Source of the DNA: Pseudomonas peli
GTDB taxonomy: Bacteria > Pseudomonadota > Gammaproteobacteria > Pseudomonadales > Pseudomonadaceae
DNA length: 64,000 nt
Direction of reading: 5' to 3'
Assembly (NCBI RefSeq): GCF_900099645.1
Contig: NZ_FMTL01000001.1
Coordinates: forward strand, 1,758,138 to 1,822,137
This document shows positions 54,241 to 63,013 of this stretch, in pieces. Position 1 is the stretch's first letter. The number at the start of each line of letters is the position of its first letter. Below the pieces are notes generated by a model, which was not told where the DNA came from, ran no database searches, and worked only from the letters and a program-made list of their open reading frames with translations. Position numbers and translations under genes: made by a program.

Positions 54241-55241
54241 GTCCAGCGCGGCGGTTCACGCCGGACGCCAAGGCTCTGTGCCTGAGCGGGTAATTCACCC
54301 CACTGGCCTTCGCCTTGCGGCTGCTCGCTGGGCTTATCGTTGCTGGGCTGAGATTGCGACTGAGGTTGTGGCGGTTGTGCGGCATGCGGCGGGTTATGTC
54401 GGCGACGGTGACGCAAGACGAAGTCTTCCACCGCATCGATATCCACAGATTCAATGTGTTCGGCACCGCGCCAGGCGGCATGCGCACGGGCGGCGCGCAG
54501 CCAGACCAAATCGGCGCGCAGACCATCGACGGCGGCGGCGAAACAGCGCTGGCTGATCTGCTCCAGTGCGGCGTCATCCAGCAGAATTGCCGCCAGTCGC
54601 ACACGGGCACTCTGGCAACGCTCGCGCAGTTCATCCTGCTGCGCTTGCCAGCGCTCAAGAAACGCCTGCGGGTCGGCATCGAAGGCCAACCGGCGACGGA
54701 CAATCTCGGCGCGCTGGGCCGGTTGCGGCTGGGCGTCCAGGGCTAGGTTAAGGCCGAAGCGGTCGAGCAGTTGCGGGCGTAGCTCGCCCTCCTCGCCGTT
54801 CATGGTGCCGATCAGTACAAAGCGCGCGGCATGCCGGTGGGAAATGCCGTCGCGCTCGATATGGTTGACCCCGCTGGCGGCGGCATCCAGCAGCAGGTCG
54901 ACCAGATGATCGGGCAGCAGATTGACCTCATCGACATACAACACGCCGCCATTGGCCTTGGCTAGCAGACCGGGGGAAAACTGCGCACGGCCCTCGCCCA
55001 GCGCGGCGTCTAGATCGAGGGTGCCGACGATGCGCTCCTCACTCGCACCTAGCGGCAGGGTGACAAAGGTGCCGCTGGCAAGCAGATCAGCCAGGCCACG
55101 GGCCAGGGTCGACTTGGCCATACCGCGTGGGCCTTCGATCAGCACGCCGCCGATGGCCGGATCAATGGCCGCCAGGCACAGCGCCAGTTTCAGGTCATCG
55201 GCGGCGACCACGGCAGCAAGGGGGAAGTGGCTATCGGTCAT
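54228..55241 (-). CDS. chlD: ChlI-like AAA+ small chelatase subunit (zero-frame product of chlD)
   Basis: Protein of 337 residues that ends two codons past the slippery site. ChlI/BchI-type AAA+ ATPase: GPRGMAKSTLARGLADLL as Walker A variant, GVLYVDEVNLLPDHLVDLLLDAAASGVN as Walker B, FVLIGTMNGEEGELRPQLLDRFGLNL as sensor 1 region, and a C-terminal lid with HNPP. The Pro/Gln-rich linker (PPQPQSQSQPSNDKPSEQPQ) begins near 290. It works with CobN to insert cobalt; no cobS, cobT or separate chlI is present in the window. Confidence 0.9.
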   Translation of the reverse strand: MTDSHFPLAAVVAADDLKLALCLAAIDPAIGGVLIEGPRGMAKSTLARGLADLLASGTFVTLPLGASEERIVGTLDLDAALGEGRAQFSPGLLAKANGGVLYVDEVNLLPDHLVDLLLDAAASGVNHIERDGISHRHAARFVLIGTMNGEEGELRPQLLDRFGLNLALDAQPQPAQRAEIVRRRLAFDADPQAFLERWQAQQDELRERCQSARVRLAAILLDDAALEQISQRCFAAAVDGLRADLVWLRAARAHAAWRGAEHIESVDIDAVEDFVLRHRRRHNPPHAAQPPQPQSQSQPSNDKPSEQPQGEGQWGELPAQAQSLGVRREPPRWTKKP

Positions 55242-55271
55242 GGCTATATCCTGCGGATGCGGGTTGCTTTA

Positions 55272-55365
55272 GCTCCCTCTCCCGCTTGCGGGAGAGGGTT
55301 GGGGAGAGGGCAAAACGACTTACCCTCTCCCCCAGCCCCTCTCCCATAAATGGGCGAGGGGAGAA
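55272..55365. repeat. Pyrimidine-rich inverted repeat between cobN and chlD
   Basis: CCCTCTCCCGC-TT-GCGGGAGAGGG followed by TTGGGGAGAGGG, then ACCCTCTCCCCCAGCCCCTCTCCC and GGGCGAGGGGAG. The blocks can pair in nested hairpins. This style of repeat is common between genes in proteobacteria. It may lower read-through from cobN to chlD. Confidence 0.6.
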
Positions 55366-55385
55366 TAAACAGCGCGGCACCTGCA

Positions 55386-58300
55386 TCAGCTTTCCTCGCT
55401 ATCAATCAGCAGGTTTTCCAGGGCTTCGCGGTATTCTCCGGGGTGCTGCCAGAGGCCGCGCTGCTGGGCTTCGAGCAGGCGTTCGAGGATGTCCTGCAAG
55501 GCGCCGGGGTTGTGTTGCTGGATAAAGTCGCGGGTGTTTTTGTCAAGCAAATAGGCATCGGCGAGCAGTGCGTACTGGTGGTCATCAACCAGTTCGCTGG
55601 TGGCGTCGAAGGCGAACAAATAGTCGATGGTTGCCGCCAGCTCGAACGCGCCCTTGTAGCCGTGGCGCTTCATGCCGTCGATCCACTTGGGGTTGGCAGC
55701 GCGGGCGCGCACCACGCGGTTGAGTTCTTCCTTCAGGGTGCGGATACGCGGGGTATCGGGCTGGCTGTTGTCGCCGTGGTAGCTGGCCACCTTGGCGCCG
55801 CGCAGGGTTTCCACCGCCGCGAGCATGCCGCCCTGGAACTGGTAGTAGTCGTTGGAATCGAGAATGTCGTGCTCGCGGTTGTCCTGGTTGTGCAACACCG
55901 CCTGCATCTGCTCCAGGCGCTCGGCGAACTGCGCGCGCGCCGGGGTGCCTTCGCTGTGGCTGCCGTAGGCGTAGCCGCCCCAGTTCAGGTAGACCTCGGC
56001 GAGGTCCTCGCGGGTTTGCCACAGGCGTTCTTCGATGGCGTTCTGCACGCCCGCGCCATAGGCCCCAGGCTTGGAGCCGAACACCCGCCAGCCGGCCTGT
56101 TTAAGCGCCTCGGCTTCGTCCAGTCCGCTGTCCTGCAGGGTCAGGGATTCACGCCAGACCCGCGCCGACAGCGGATTCATATCTTCCGGCTCATCGAGAT
56201 CAACCACCGCCTGCACGGCGTCATCGAACAGACGTATCAGGTTGCTAAAGGCATCGCGGAAGAAGCCGGACACGCGCAGGGTCACGTCTACCCGTGGGCG
56301 ACCGAGTTGCTCAATCGGCAGCACCTCGAAACGCTCAACGCGCTGACTGCCGGCCTGCCACACCGGGCGTACGCCCATCAGCGCCAGGGCCTGGGCCATA
56401 TCGTCGCCGCCGGTACGCATGGTCGCGGTGCCCCACATCGACAGGCCGAGCTGACGCAGGTGATCGCCGTGGTCCTGCAGATGCCGCTCCAGCAGACGAT
56501 CCGCCGCCTGCACGCCGATACGCCAGGCGGTCGGCGTGGGCAGGTTGCGCACATCGACGCTATAGAAATTGCGCCCGGTGGGCAGCACATCGAGCCGGCC
56601 GCGACTCGGCGCGCCACTCGGCCCGGCGGGGACAAAACGCCCGCTTAGCGCCGCGAGCAGGCCGTGCATTTCGACCGGGCCGCAGGCATCCAGCAGCGGC
56701 GCGATCTGCTCACGCAAACGCTGCAGTACCTGGGTGCTTTCCGCACCAACGGATTCAAAATCCGCCGCGCTAATCAACTGCAAGGCCAGCAGTTCCAAGC
56801 GCTCACGGGTATCGCCAGCGCTGCGCCAGCTGTCATCGCTCAGGCTCTGTAACACCGCAGGGCGCGGGCCCAGCCAGGGTGCAGCCATATCGCAGTCGAG
56901 GGGATCGAAGTCTAGCTCCAGATCGCGGGCCAGGGCGCGCAGCAAGCTGGCATTGCCGCCCTGACCATCGCCACGGGGAATGCGCAGCAGCGCCAGCAAG
57001 GTGTCGCGGCGCAGGCTGCCGGCCGGTGATTCGCCGAATACGTGCAGGCCATCGCGGATCTGCGATTCCTTTAAATCACACAAGTAGGCATCCAGCTGCG
57101 GCAGCCAGCTATTGGGGTCTGCATTCAGTTGCAGGCCCAATTCGCGGTCGAGGCTAGCCTCGCGCACCTTGAGCAGAATCTCGCCACGCAGCTCGGCGGC
57201 GCGGCGCAGGTCGAGCTGGCTGGCCTCGTAATATTCGTCGGCCAGGCGCTCCAGATCGCGCAGCGGGCCGTAGCTTTCCGCGCGGGTCAGCGGTGGCATC
57301 AGATGGTCGATAATCACCGCCTGGGTACGCCGTTTGGCCTGCGCGCCCTCGCCTGGATCGTTGACGATAAACGGGTAGATATTCGGCAGCGGGCCGAGAA
57401 TCGCGCTCGGCCAGCACTGCTCGGACAGGCCGACGCTCTTGCCCGGCAGCCATTCCAGATTGCCGTGCTTGCCGACATGGATCACCGCGTCACAAGCAAA
57501 GGCCCGGCGCAGCCAGCAGTAGAACGCCAGGTAGCCGTGCGGCGGCACCAGATCGGGATCGTGATACACCGCTGCCGCGTCCAGCTGATAACCGCGCGCC
57601 GGCTGGATGCCGACAAAGGTCAAACCAAAACGCAGGCCGGCGATCATCAGCCGCCCACCACGGAACATAGGATCGCTCTGCGGTTCGCCCCAACGTTCGC
57701 GCACCGCCTGCTGATTGGCTTGCGGCAAGCTGTGGAAAAACGCCAGGTACTCATCCAGTGCCAGGCTCTGGGCGCAGGGCCGCGCATCAAGGCTGTCCAG
57801 ATCATTGGTAACGCCGCCAAGCAGCTGATGAATCAGCGCGGTGCCGCTGTCGGGCAAGCCTTCCACCGGATAGCCCTGCTGTTGCAGCGCCTTGAGGATA
57901 TTCAGCGCAGCCGCCGGGGTATCCAGGCCAACGCCATTGCCGATACGCCCGTCGCGCGTCGGGTAGTTGGCGAGGATCAGGGCAATGCGCTTATCGGCGT
58001 TGTGTTTGCGCGCCAGCTCAATCCAGTTGCGCGCCAGCTCGGCGACAAAATCCATCCCCGGCAGATGGGGCTGGTAACAGACCACATCGCTCTGGCTGCG
58101 CTCGCTGCGCCAGGCCAAGCCCTTGAAGCTGATCGGCTGGGTAATCAGACGGCCGTCAAGCTCGGGCAGCACAATATGCATGGCCAGGTCGCGCGACCCT
58201 AGGCCCTGAGCATTGGCCAGCCACTGTGCATGGTTATCCAACGAACAAATGGCTTGCAGCACCGGGATATCGCGGCGAAAAGGCCGTGCGCTCGGCGCTT

Positions 58301-59120
58301 CCGGGTTGGACAGGGCAAAGGCCGTGGTGTTGATGATCAGGCGGGCATCGGCTTGGTCCAGCCAGTCCTCGACCTGGGCCAGGCAGGCCGCTTCCTTAAG
58401 GCTGGCCACGGCAATCGGCAGCGGATTAAGGCCCTGGGCCTGTAAGCGCTCACAGAACACATCGATAAAGCCGGTGTTCGCCGCCTGCACCTGGGTGCGG
58501 TAGAACAACAGCGCCGCCACCGGTGCACCAACCTGCCAGCTGGCTTGCCAATCGGCCAGGCTCGGGTTAGCCAGTTGCGGGTGATACAGGCCCACGCGTG
58601 GCAGGGGCTGCGGGTCGCCCCAGGCGTAGTCACGCTGCAGCCACTGGCTGGCGATGCAGTTAAATAGCTGCAACGCGTTAGCCGCACCGCCCTGGCGCAG
58701 GAACTGCCAAAGCCGCTCGGCCTCGGCCACAGGCACGTTGCTCAGGGCCATCAGCTCCGGATCGGGGTTGTCGCAGCCCGGCACCATAATCACCCGCGCG
58801 CCGCGCTCGGCCAGTTCGACCAGGCGCTCGATGCCGTAGCGCCAATAGCTGACGCCGCCGTGCACGGAAATCAGGATGACCTTGGCGTACTGCAACACCT
58901 GCTCGACGTAAAGATCCACCGAGGCGTGGTTGCTCAGCTGCGCCGGACTGGCCAGGCGCAGACTCGGGTAATCCGCCGGCAACTGCCGCGCCACCTCCGC
59001 CAACAGCGACAGCTGCGAATCGCCGGTGCACAGAATCACCAGCTCGGCCGGGGTCTGGCCGAGGTCGGCGATGCTGTCGACCGGCACTTGGCTGCCGGGT
59101 TGGGTGCGCAGCAGGTGCAT
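55386..59120 (-). CDS. cobN: Cobaltochelatase large subunit CobN
   Basis: Protein of 1244 residues, usual CobN length. Family blocks include HGGVSYWRYGIERLVELAERG near 90, IALILANYPTRDGRIGNGVGLDTPAAAL near 390, VIHVGKHGNLEWLPGKSVGLSEQCWPSAILGPLPNIYPFIVNDPGEG near 540 (hydrogenobyrinate-site His), and VYLNWGGYAYG near 1045. It inserts Co(II) into hydrogenobyrinic acid a,c-diamide with AAA+ subunits. Lies 6 bp after cobW in the riboswitch-led operon. Confidence 0.95.
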   Translation of the reverse strand: MHLLRTQPGSQVPVDSIADLGQTPAELVILCTGDSQLSLLAEVARQLPADYPSLRLASPAQLSNHASVDLYVEQVLQYAKVILISVHGGVSYWRYGIERLVELAERGARVIMVPGCDNPDPELMALSNVPVAEAERLWQFLRQGGAANALQLFNCIASQWLQRDYAWGDPQPLPRVGLYHPQLANPSLADWQASWQVGAPVAALLFYRTQVQAANTGFIDVFCERLQAQGLNPLPIAVASLKEAACLAQVEDWLDQADARLIINTTAFALSNPEAPSARPFRRDIPVLQAICSLDNHAQWLANAQGLGSRDLAMHIVLPELDGRLITQPISFKGLAWRSERSQSDVVCYQPHLPGMDFVAELARNWIELARKHNADKRIALILANYPTRDGRIGNGVGLDTPAAALNILKALQQQGYPVEGLPDSGTALIHQLLGGVTNDLDSLDARPCAQSLALDEYLAFFHSLPQANQQAVRERWGEPQSDPMFRGGRLMIAGLRFGLTFVGIQPARGYQLDAAAVYHDPDLVPPHGYLAFYCWLRRAFACDAVIHVGKHGNLEWLPGKSVGLSEQCWPSAILGPLPNIYPFIVNDPGEGAQAKRRTQAVIIDHLMPPLTRAESYGPLRDLERLADEYYEASQLDLRRAAELRGEILLKVREASLDRELGLQLNADPNSWLPQLDAYLCDLKESQIRDGLHVFGESPAGSLRRDTLLALLRIPRGDGQGGNASLLRALARDLELDFDPLDCDMAAPWLGPRPAVLQSLSDDSWRSAGDTRERLELLALQLISAADFESVGAESTQVLQRLREQIAPLLDACGPVEMHGLLAALSGRFVPAGPSGAPSRGRLDVLPTGRNFYSVDVRNLPTPTAWRIGVQAADRLLERHLQDHGDHLRQLGLSMWGTATMRTGGDDMAQALALMGVRPVWQAGSQRVERFEVLPIEQLGRPRVDVTLRVSGFFRDAFSNLIRLFDDAVQAVVDLDEPEDMNPLSARVWRESLTLQDSGLDEAEALKQAGWRVFGSKPGAYGAGVQNAIEERLWQTREDLAEVYLNWGGYAYGSHSEGTPARAQFAERLEQMQAVLHNQDNREHDILDSNDYYQFQGGMLAAVETLRGAKVASYHGDNSQPDTPRIRTLKEELNRVVRARAANPKWIDGMKRHGYKGAFELAATIDYLFAFDATSELVDDHQYALLADAYLLDKNTRDFIQQHNPGALQDILERLLEAQQRGLWQHPGEYREALENLLIDSEES

Positions 59121-59126
59121 GCGCGC

Positions 59127-60182
59127 TTAGCCTGCCAGCGCGGCGTTTAGCTCGGCTTCGATAGCGGCTTGATCGAGGCTCTGGCCGATCACAATCAAAC
59201 GGGTGATACGCGCCTCGTCGGCCTGCCAGGCGCGGTCGAAGTGTTTGTCAAAACGCTGACCGACGCCTTGCAGCAGCAGGCGCATCGGTTTGCCGGGAAT
59301 CGCCACGAAGCCCTTGATGCGCAGAATGCCGTGGGTGCTGACGGCGCTTTTCAAGGCTTGCAGCAGACGGGCTTCCTCGGCTTCGGGCAATTCGATGGCG
59401 AAGGAGTCGAACTCGTCGTGATCGTGCTCTTCATGGCCTTCCAGATCATGGTGGGTCTTGCGCGCATCGATATGCAGCTCGGTCTCGCAGTTCAGGCCCA
59501 GCAGCACGTCCAGCGGCAGCTCGCCGCCATGGGCTTCGATGATTTTCACCGCCGGCGGCAGCTCCTCGGCCACTTCCGCACGCACCGCAGCCAGGGCGGT
59601 GGCGTCGAGCAGGTCGGCCTTGTTGAGGATCACCAGGTCAGCGCTGGCCAGTTGGTCGGCGAACAGCTCATGCAGCGGCGATTCGTGGTCCAGGTTCGGG
59701 TCAAGCTGGCGCTGTGCATCGACCTGTTCAGGGAAGGCGGCGAAGGTGCCGGCGGCCACGGCCGGGCTGTCGACCACGGTGATTACCGCGTCCACCGTGC
59801 AGGCGTTGCGAATTTCCGGCCAGTTAAAGGCCTGTACCAGTGGCTTGGGCAGGGCCAGGCCGGAGGTTTCAATCAGGATATGGTCCAGTTCGCCGCGCCG
59901 TGCCACCAGCTCGCGCATCACCGGAAAAAACTCTTCCTGCACGGTGCAGCACAGACAGCCGTTGGCCAGTTCGAAGATGCGCCCGTTAGCTTCTTCTTCG
60001 CTGCAACCGATGGAGCACTGCTTGAGGATTTCGCCGTCGATACCCAGCTCGCCGAACTCGTTGACGATCACCGCGATGCGCCGCCCGTCGGCGTGGCCGA
60101 GCATATGCCGCAGCAGGGTGGTTTTGCCGGCGCCGAGAAAGCCGGTAACGATGGTGACGGGAAGTTTGGCGAGGGTTGGCAT
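59127..60182 (-). CDS. cobW: CobW, cobalamin-pathway metal-chaperone GTPase
   Basis: Protein of 351 residues: Walker A GFLGAGKTT, metal motif NGCLCCT near residue 73 (CxCC), LIETSGLALPKP, LNKADLLD, and a His/Asp-rich loop (HHDLEGHEEHDHDEFD) near 235-250 as an extra metal-holding segment. It likely delivers Co(II) to CobN. ATG 60182 is preferred over the upstream frame because AGGA lies before it. First gene of the operon behind the third cobalamin riboswitch. Confidence 0.92.
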   Translation of the reverse strand: MPTLAKLPVTIVTGFLGAGKTTLLRHMLGHADGRRIAVIVNEFGELGIDGEILKQCSIGCSEEEANGRIFELANGCLCCTVQEEFFPVMRELVARRGELDHILIETSGLALPKPLVQAFNWPEIRNACTVDAVITVVDSPAVAAGTFAAFPEQVDAQRQLDPNLDHESPLHELFADQLASADLVILNKADLLDATALAAVRAEVAEELPPAVKIIEAHGGELPLDVLLGLNCETELHIDARKTHHDLEGHEEHDHDEFDSFAIELPEAEEARLLQALKSAVSTHGILRIKGFVAIPGKPMRLLLQGVGQRFDKHFDRAWQADEARITRLIVIGQSLDQAAIEAELNAALAG

Positions 60183-60292
60183 GGTGAGTCCTGCGTAACG
60201 TCGAAAGAAAGACGAGCAGGAGGCGGCACAGACATGACAGCCACGGGGCGTCAGCCAACACCACCGGATCACCCCGCCCGGTTGTCGAAAGC

Positions 60293-60467
60293 GTGACGAG
60301 GCAGGTCTCCTGGCTCACGGTCTGCGCCTTGCGCGACCCTTCACCTTCCCGCCTGGCGGCAGTGGTGTATCGAAGGGCTTTGGACCGTTTACAGTTGCGG
60401 GGGCAGCCAAGGCATCAACCTTGTTCCCTCTTAGCTTCATGGGCATGCCCACGAAGAACCTCGAACG
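60293..60467 (-). ncRNA. Cobalamin riboswitch upstream of cobW-cobN-chlD-cobF
   Basis: Minus strand: CGAGGTTC 5' arm (P1), AAGAGGGAACAAGG, GGCTGCCCCCGCAACTGTAAACGG core, and the B12 box AGCCAGGAGACCTGC (plus-strand 60301-60315) with CCTCG closing P1. Predicted to repress the cobalt-insertion operon at high cobalamin. The cobE-cobM pair starts on the opposite strand just outside it. Confidence 0.93.
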
Positions 60468-60564
60468 CGACAAGGCTACGCAGGCCACAGCGGCCGGTCA
60501 ATCGCGGTTGACCGGTGCCGGCCGCCATGTTGAGCTACGCCGCCGCACACACCGAGCGCCGCAG

Positions 60565-61008
60565 ATGATTCCCAGACACACCCCTCGCCACCCCGCTGCC
60601 GCCGTTCAGGTAGTCGCCGGGCTGGGCTGCCGCAGCGGCTGCAATGTGGAGGACGTGCTCAGCCTGCTGCTGCACAGCCTGCAGACGCATGGCCTGACTG
60701 TGGATAACCTGGCCGGACTGGCCAGCATCGCGCATAAACAAAGCGAGCCGGGCCTGCTGGCATTGGCCGAACGCCTTGGTCTGCAGCTGAACTGCTTTAG
60801 TGCGGAAGAACTGCAGCCCTATCAGCACCGTGTGCAAGGCTCGCCGCTTACCCTGGCCGCAACCGGCAGCCCGGCAGTCGCCGAACCCTGCGCCCTGGCC
60901 CTGGCCGAACGCATGGACGGCAATGCTGCCCGCCAGCTCGGCGAGAAAACCCGTAACGCCAGCGCCACCTGCGCGCTGGCGTTGATTGCACCCAAGGATG
61001 TGTCATGA
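60565..61008 (+). CDS. cobE: CobE (CbiG C-terminal-like) cobalamin biosynthesis protein
   Basis: Protein of 147 residues of the CbiG_C/CobE fold: VVAGLGCRSGCNVEDVLSLLLHSL, LASIAHKQSEPGLLALAERLGLQLNCFSAEEL, and the end SVAEPCALA-like (PAVAEPCALALAERM). Start ATG 60565 opens MIPRHTPRHPAAAV. In the aerobic pathway CobE may bind precorrins rather than act as a clear enzyme. The downstream cobM ATG overlaps its stop (ATGA). Confidence 0.85.
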   Translation: MIPRHTPRHPAAAVQVVAGLGCRSGCNVEDVLSLLLHSLQTHGLTVDNLAGLASIAHKQSEPGLLALAERLGLQLNCFSAEELQPYQHRVQGSPLTLAATGSPAVAEPCALALAERMDGNAARQLGEKTRNASATCALALIAPKDVS

Positions 61009-61760
61009 CCGTCTACTTTATCGGCGCCGGCCCTGGCGACCCCGAGCTGATCACCGTCAAAGGCCAGCGCCTGCTGCGCAGCTGCCCGGTGATTCTCTAC
61101 GCTGGCTCGCTGGTGCCCGAGGCTGTGCTCGAAGGCCACAGCGCCGAGCAGGTGATCAACACCGCCGAGCTGCATCTGGATGAAATCATCGAGCTGATCC
61201 GCCAGGCCGATGACAAAGGCCAGGATGTGGCCCGCGTGCACTCCGGCGACCCGTCGCTATACGGCGCGATTGGCGAACAGATCCGTCACCTGCGCCGGCT
61301 GGGCATCGCCTTCGAGATCATCCCTGGGGTGACGGCCACTGCGGCGTGCGCTGCCCTGCTGGAAAGCGAACTGACTCTGCCCGAGGTGTCACAGACGCTG
61401 ATCCTCACCCGCTATGCGAGCAAGTCGAACATGCCCGAGGGCGAGGCATTGGGCGACTTGGCGCGCCACGGTGCGACCATGGCCATCCACCTGGGCGTGG
61501 TGCACCTGAGCAAGATCGTTACTGAGTTGCTGCCGCATTACGGCGCGGACTGCCCGATTGCCGTGGTCCATCGCGCCAGCTGGCCGGATCAGGATTGGGT
61601 CAGCGGCACCCTGGCCACCATCGAAGAACAGGTGCGCGCTAAGGGCTTTCGCCGCACCGCGCTGATCCTCGTCGGCCGCGTGCTGCACGCCGAACAGTTC
61701 GCCGACTCGGCGCTTTACAACGCCGAGCATCGCCACCTGTTCAGGTCGGCAGAAGACTAA
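61005..61760 (+). CDS. cobM: Precorrin-4 C11-methyltransferase CobM
   Basis: Protein of 251 residues, tetrapyrrole methylase fold: [76 protein letters not shown], and MAIHLGVVHLSKIV. Methylates C11 of precorrin-4. Coupled to cobE by a 4-bp overlap; convergent with the DUF1275 gene. Confidence 0.93.
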   Translation: MTVYFIGAGPGDPELITVKGQRLLRSCPVILYAGSLVPEAVLEGHSAEQVINTAELHLDEIIELIRQADDKGQDVARVHSGDPSLYGAIGEQIRHLRRLGIAFEIIPGVTATAACAALLESELTLPEVSQTLILTRYASKSNMPEGEALGDLARHGATMAIHLGVVHLSKIVTELLPHYGADCPIAVVHRASWPDQDWVSGTLATIEEQVRAKGFRRTALILVGRVLHAEQFADSALYNAEHRHLFRSAED

Positions 61761-61781
61761 GCAGCAGGCAGTCGGCCAGGC

Positions 61782-62543
61782 TTATCGACGCAATACGCGC
61801 CGTGTGAGCAGCAGCAGATCATCCAGCGCCGGCACACTGGCCAATAACACCAGCAGCAAGGCCAGCGGCACGGTGGCGATATAACCCAGGTGGTTAAAGC
61901 CCAGTGCGCCGATCACCCCGCCGAGGAAGAAGTACAGCGCCAACAGGCTGAGCACCCGCAGACGTTGGCGGTCAGCCATCACCCGAGCGATATCAGGGCC
62001 GCGCGTGCGATTCCAATAGAACAGCTTGCCTAGCTCGATACCGATGTCGGTGATGATTCCGGTGATGTGGGTGGTGCGGATTTCCGCCCTGGAGAGTTTG
62101 GTAATCAGCGCGTTCTGCAGGCCCATGATGAAACACAGCAGCATCACCGTCAGCGGCACGAACAGGCCGGTAATCCGCGCCAGCGATGCGCCAAGAAAGC
62201 CAAAACACAGCAACAGCGCAGCCTCGAGCAGCAACGGCAGGGCGTATTCGCTATGCAACTGGCGGCGCCGCGAGTAATTGATCATCACCGTCGAGCAGGC
62301 TGCACCCAGTAGAAATGACAGCACACCGCCGAGACCACTCCACACCAGGCCATAGGCACCCAGAGCAATGTTGTCCGCCATGGCCGAGACGATGCCGGTC
62401 ATATGCGAGGTGTATTGCTGCACGGCAAGAAAACCGCCGGCATTGATCGCCCCTGCAACGAAAGCCAGGGCAAAACCCAGATGCCGATTGGCTACGACAC
62501 TGCGCGTCCGTCCGGTCAGGCTTCTCGCATAGCGAATAGGCAT
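61782..62543 (-). CDS. DUF1275 (YoaK-like) membrane protein
   Basis: Protein of 253 residues with about six membrane helices: GFALAFVAGAINAGGFLAVQQYTSHMTGIVSAMADNIALG and GLQNALITKLSRAEIRTTHITGIITDIGIELGKLF are the DUF1275 blocks, with conserved N-A/G and T-H-x-T-G motifs in two repeated halves. Transport is plausible but no substrate is known for the family. Confidence 0.85.
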   Translation of the reverse strand: MPIRYARSLTGRTRSVVANRHLGFALAFVAGAINAGGFLAVQQYTSHMTGIVSAMADNIALGAYGLVWSGLGGVLSFLLGAACSTVMINYSRRRQLHSEYALPLLLEAALLLCFGFLGASLARITGLFVPLTVMLLCFIMGLQNALITKLSRAEIRTTHITGIITDIGIELGKLFYWNRTRGPDIARVMADRQRLRVLSLLALYFFLGGVIGALGFNHLGYIATVPLALLLVLLASVPALDDLLLLTRRVLRR

Positions 62544-62568
62544 AAGTGCCTCGGGTGAACGGCAGGGC

Positions 62569-62817
62569 TTAGAGATGAATCTCCGCGCCCTTGATGCCGA
62601 GTAGGCGCAACTCTTCGATCAGACCATTGAGATCGGCGAAGGACTCCACCTGCTCCTGGTCATCGACCAGAAAGAAGCTGGTGCCCGCGCCTTTCTTCAA
62701 CAGCACGATCCATTCCCGGGTATTGGACGGGTTGACGATGATATGGGTATCAAAGAGCACGCCCTGAGCCTGCTTGCTCTTTATATCTTCACGTGTGGGA
62801 TGAAAATAAAGTTTCAT
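62569..62817 (-). CDS. Small orphan protein
   Basis: Protein of 82 residues from ATG 62817 (MKLYFHPTREDIKSKQAQG...); an extended frame to 62874 is less likely, since TTGG before this ATG recurs in the repeats nearby. Alternating hydrophobic residues (IIVNPSNTREWIVLLKKGAGTSFFLVDD) suggest a small alpha/beta domain. The 5' end has lower GC than most of the window. No family recognised. Confidence 0.5.
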   Translation of the reverse strand: MKLYFHPTREDIKSKQAQGVLFDTHIIVNPSNTREWIVLLKKGAGTSFFLVDDQEQVESFADLNGLIEELRLLGIKGAEIHL

Positions 62818-63013
62818 CCAATTTAAAGCTTCGTTATCAAGCTTCAAAAATTCTATAAAATACTTATAAACCAATTAGATAGAAATCAATCTGCTGAAGG
62901 CCTAGGGCGGGGTTGTACCGAGATGGAAATCAGTATGGGACGTTAAAGTATCATCCAATTTGCGGCAAGGCCGTTCGCCATGGCCTAAAATATGGAAATA
63001 AAGTTTCATCCTT
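62803..63013. repeat. Three dispersed copies of an ATGAAACTTTA-containing motif
   Basis: On the minus strand the motif GGATGAAACTTTATTT occurs at the start of the orphan gene (62820-62803) and again at about 63011-62995, and a diverged AAATTGGATGATACTTTA lies at about 62963-62946. Copies 1 and 2 share AAATTGGATGA. Copy 3 would begin a decayed duplicate reading MKLYFH before diverging. Looks like remnants of a local duplication. Confidence 0.45.

Noticed and set aside
54101..54703. 200-codon minus-strand frame across the chlD junction
   Set aside because: It is in the third frame; its translation is Arg/Ser-rich with no family features. The AAA+ and VWA frames account for all conserved residues.
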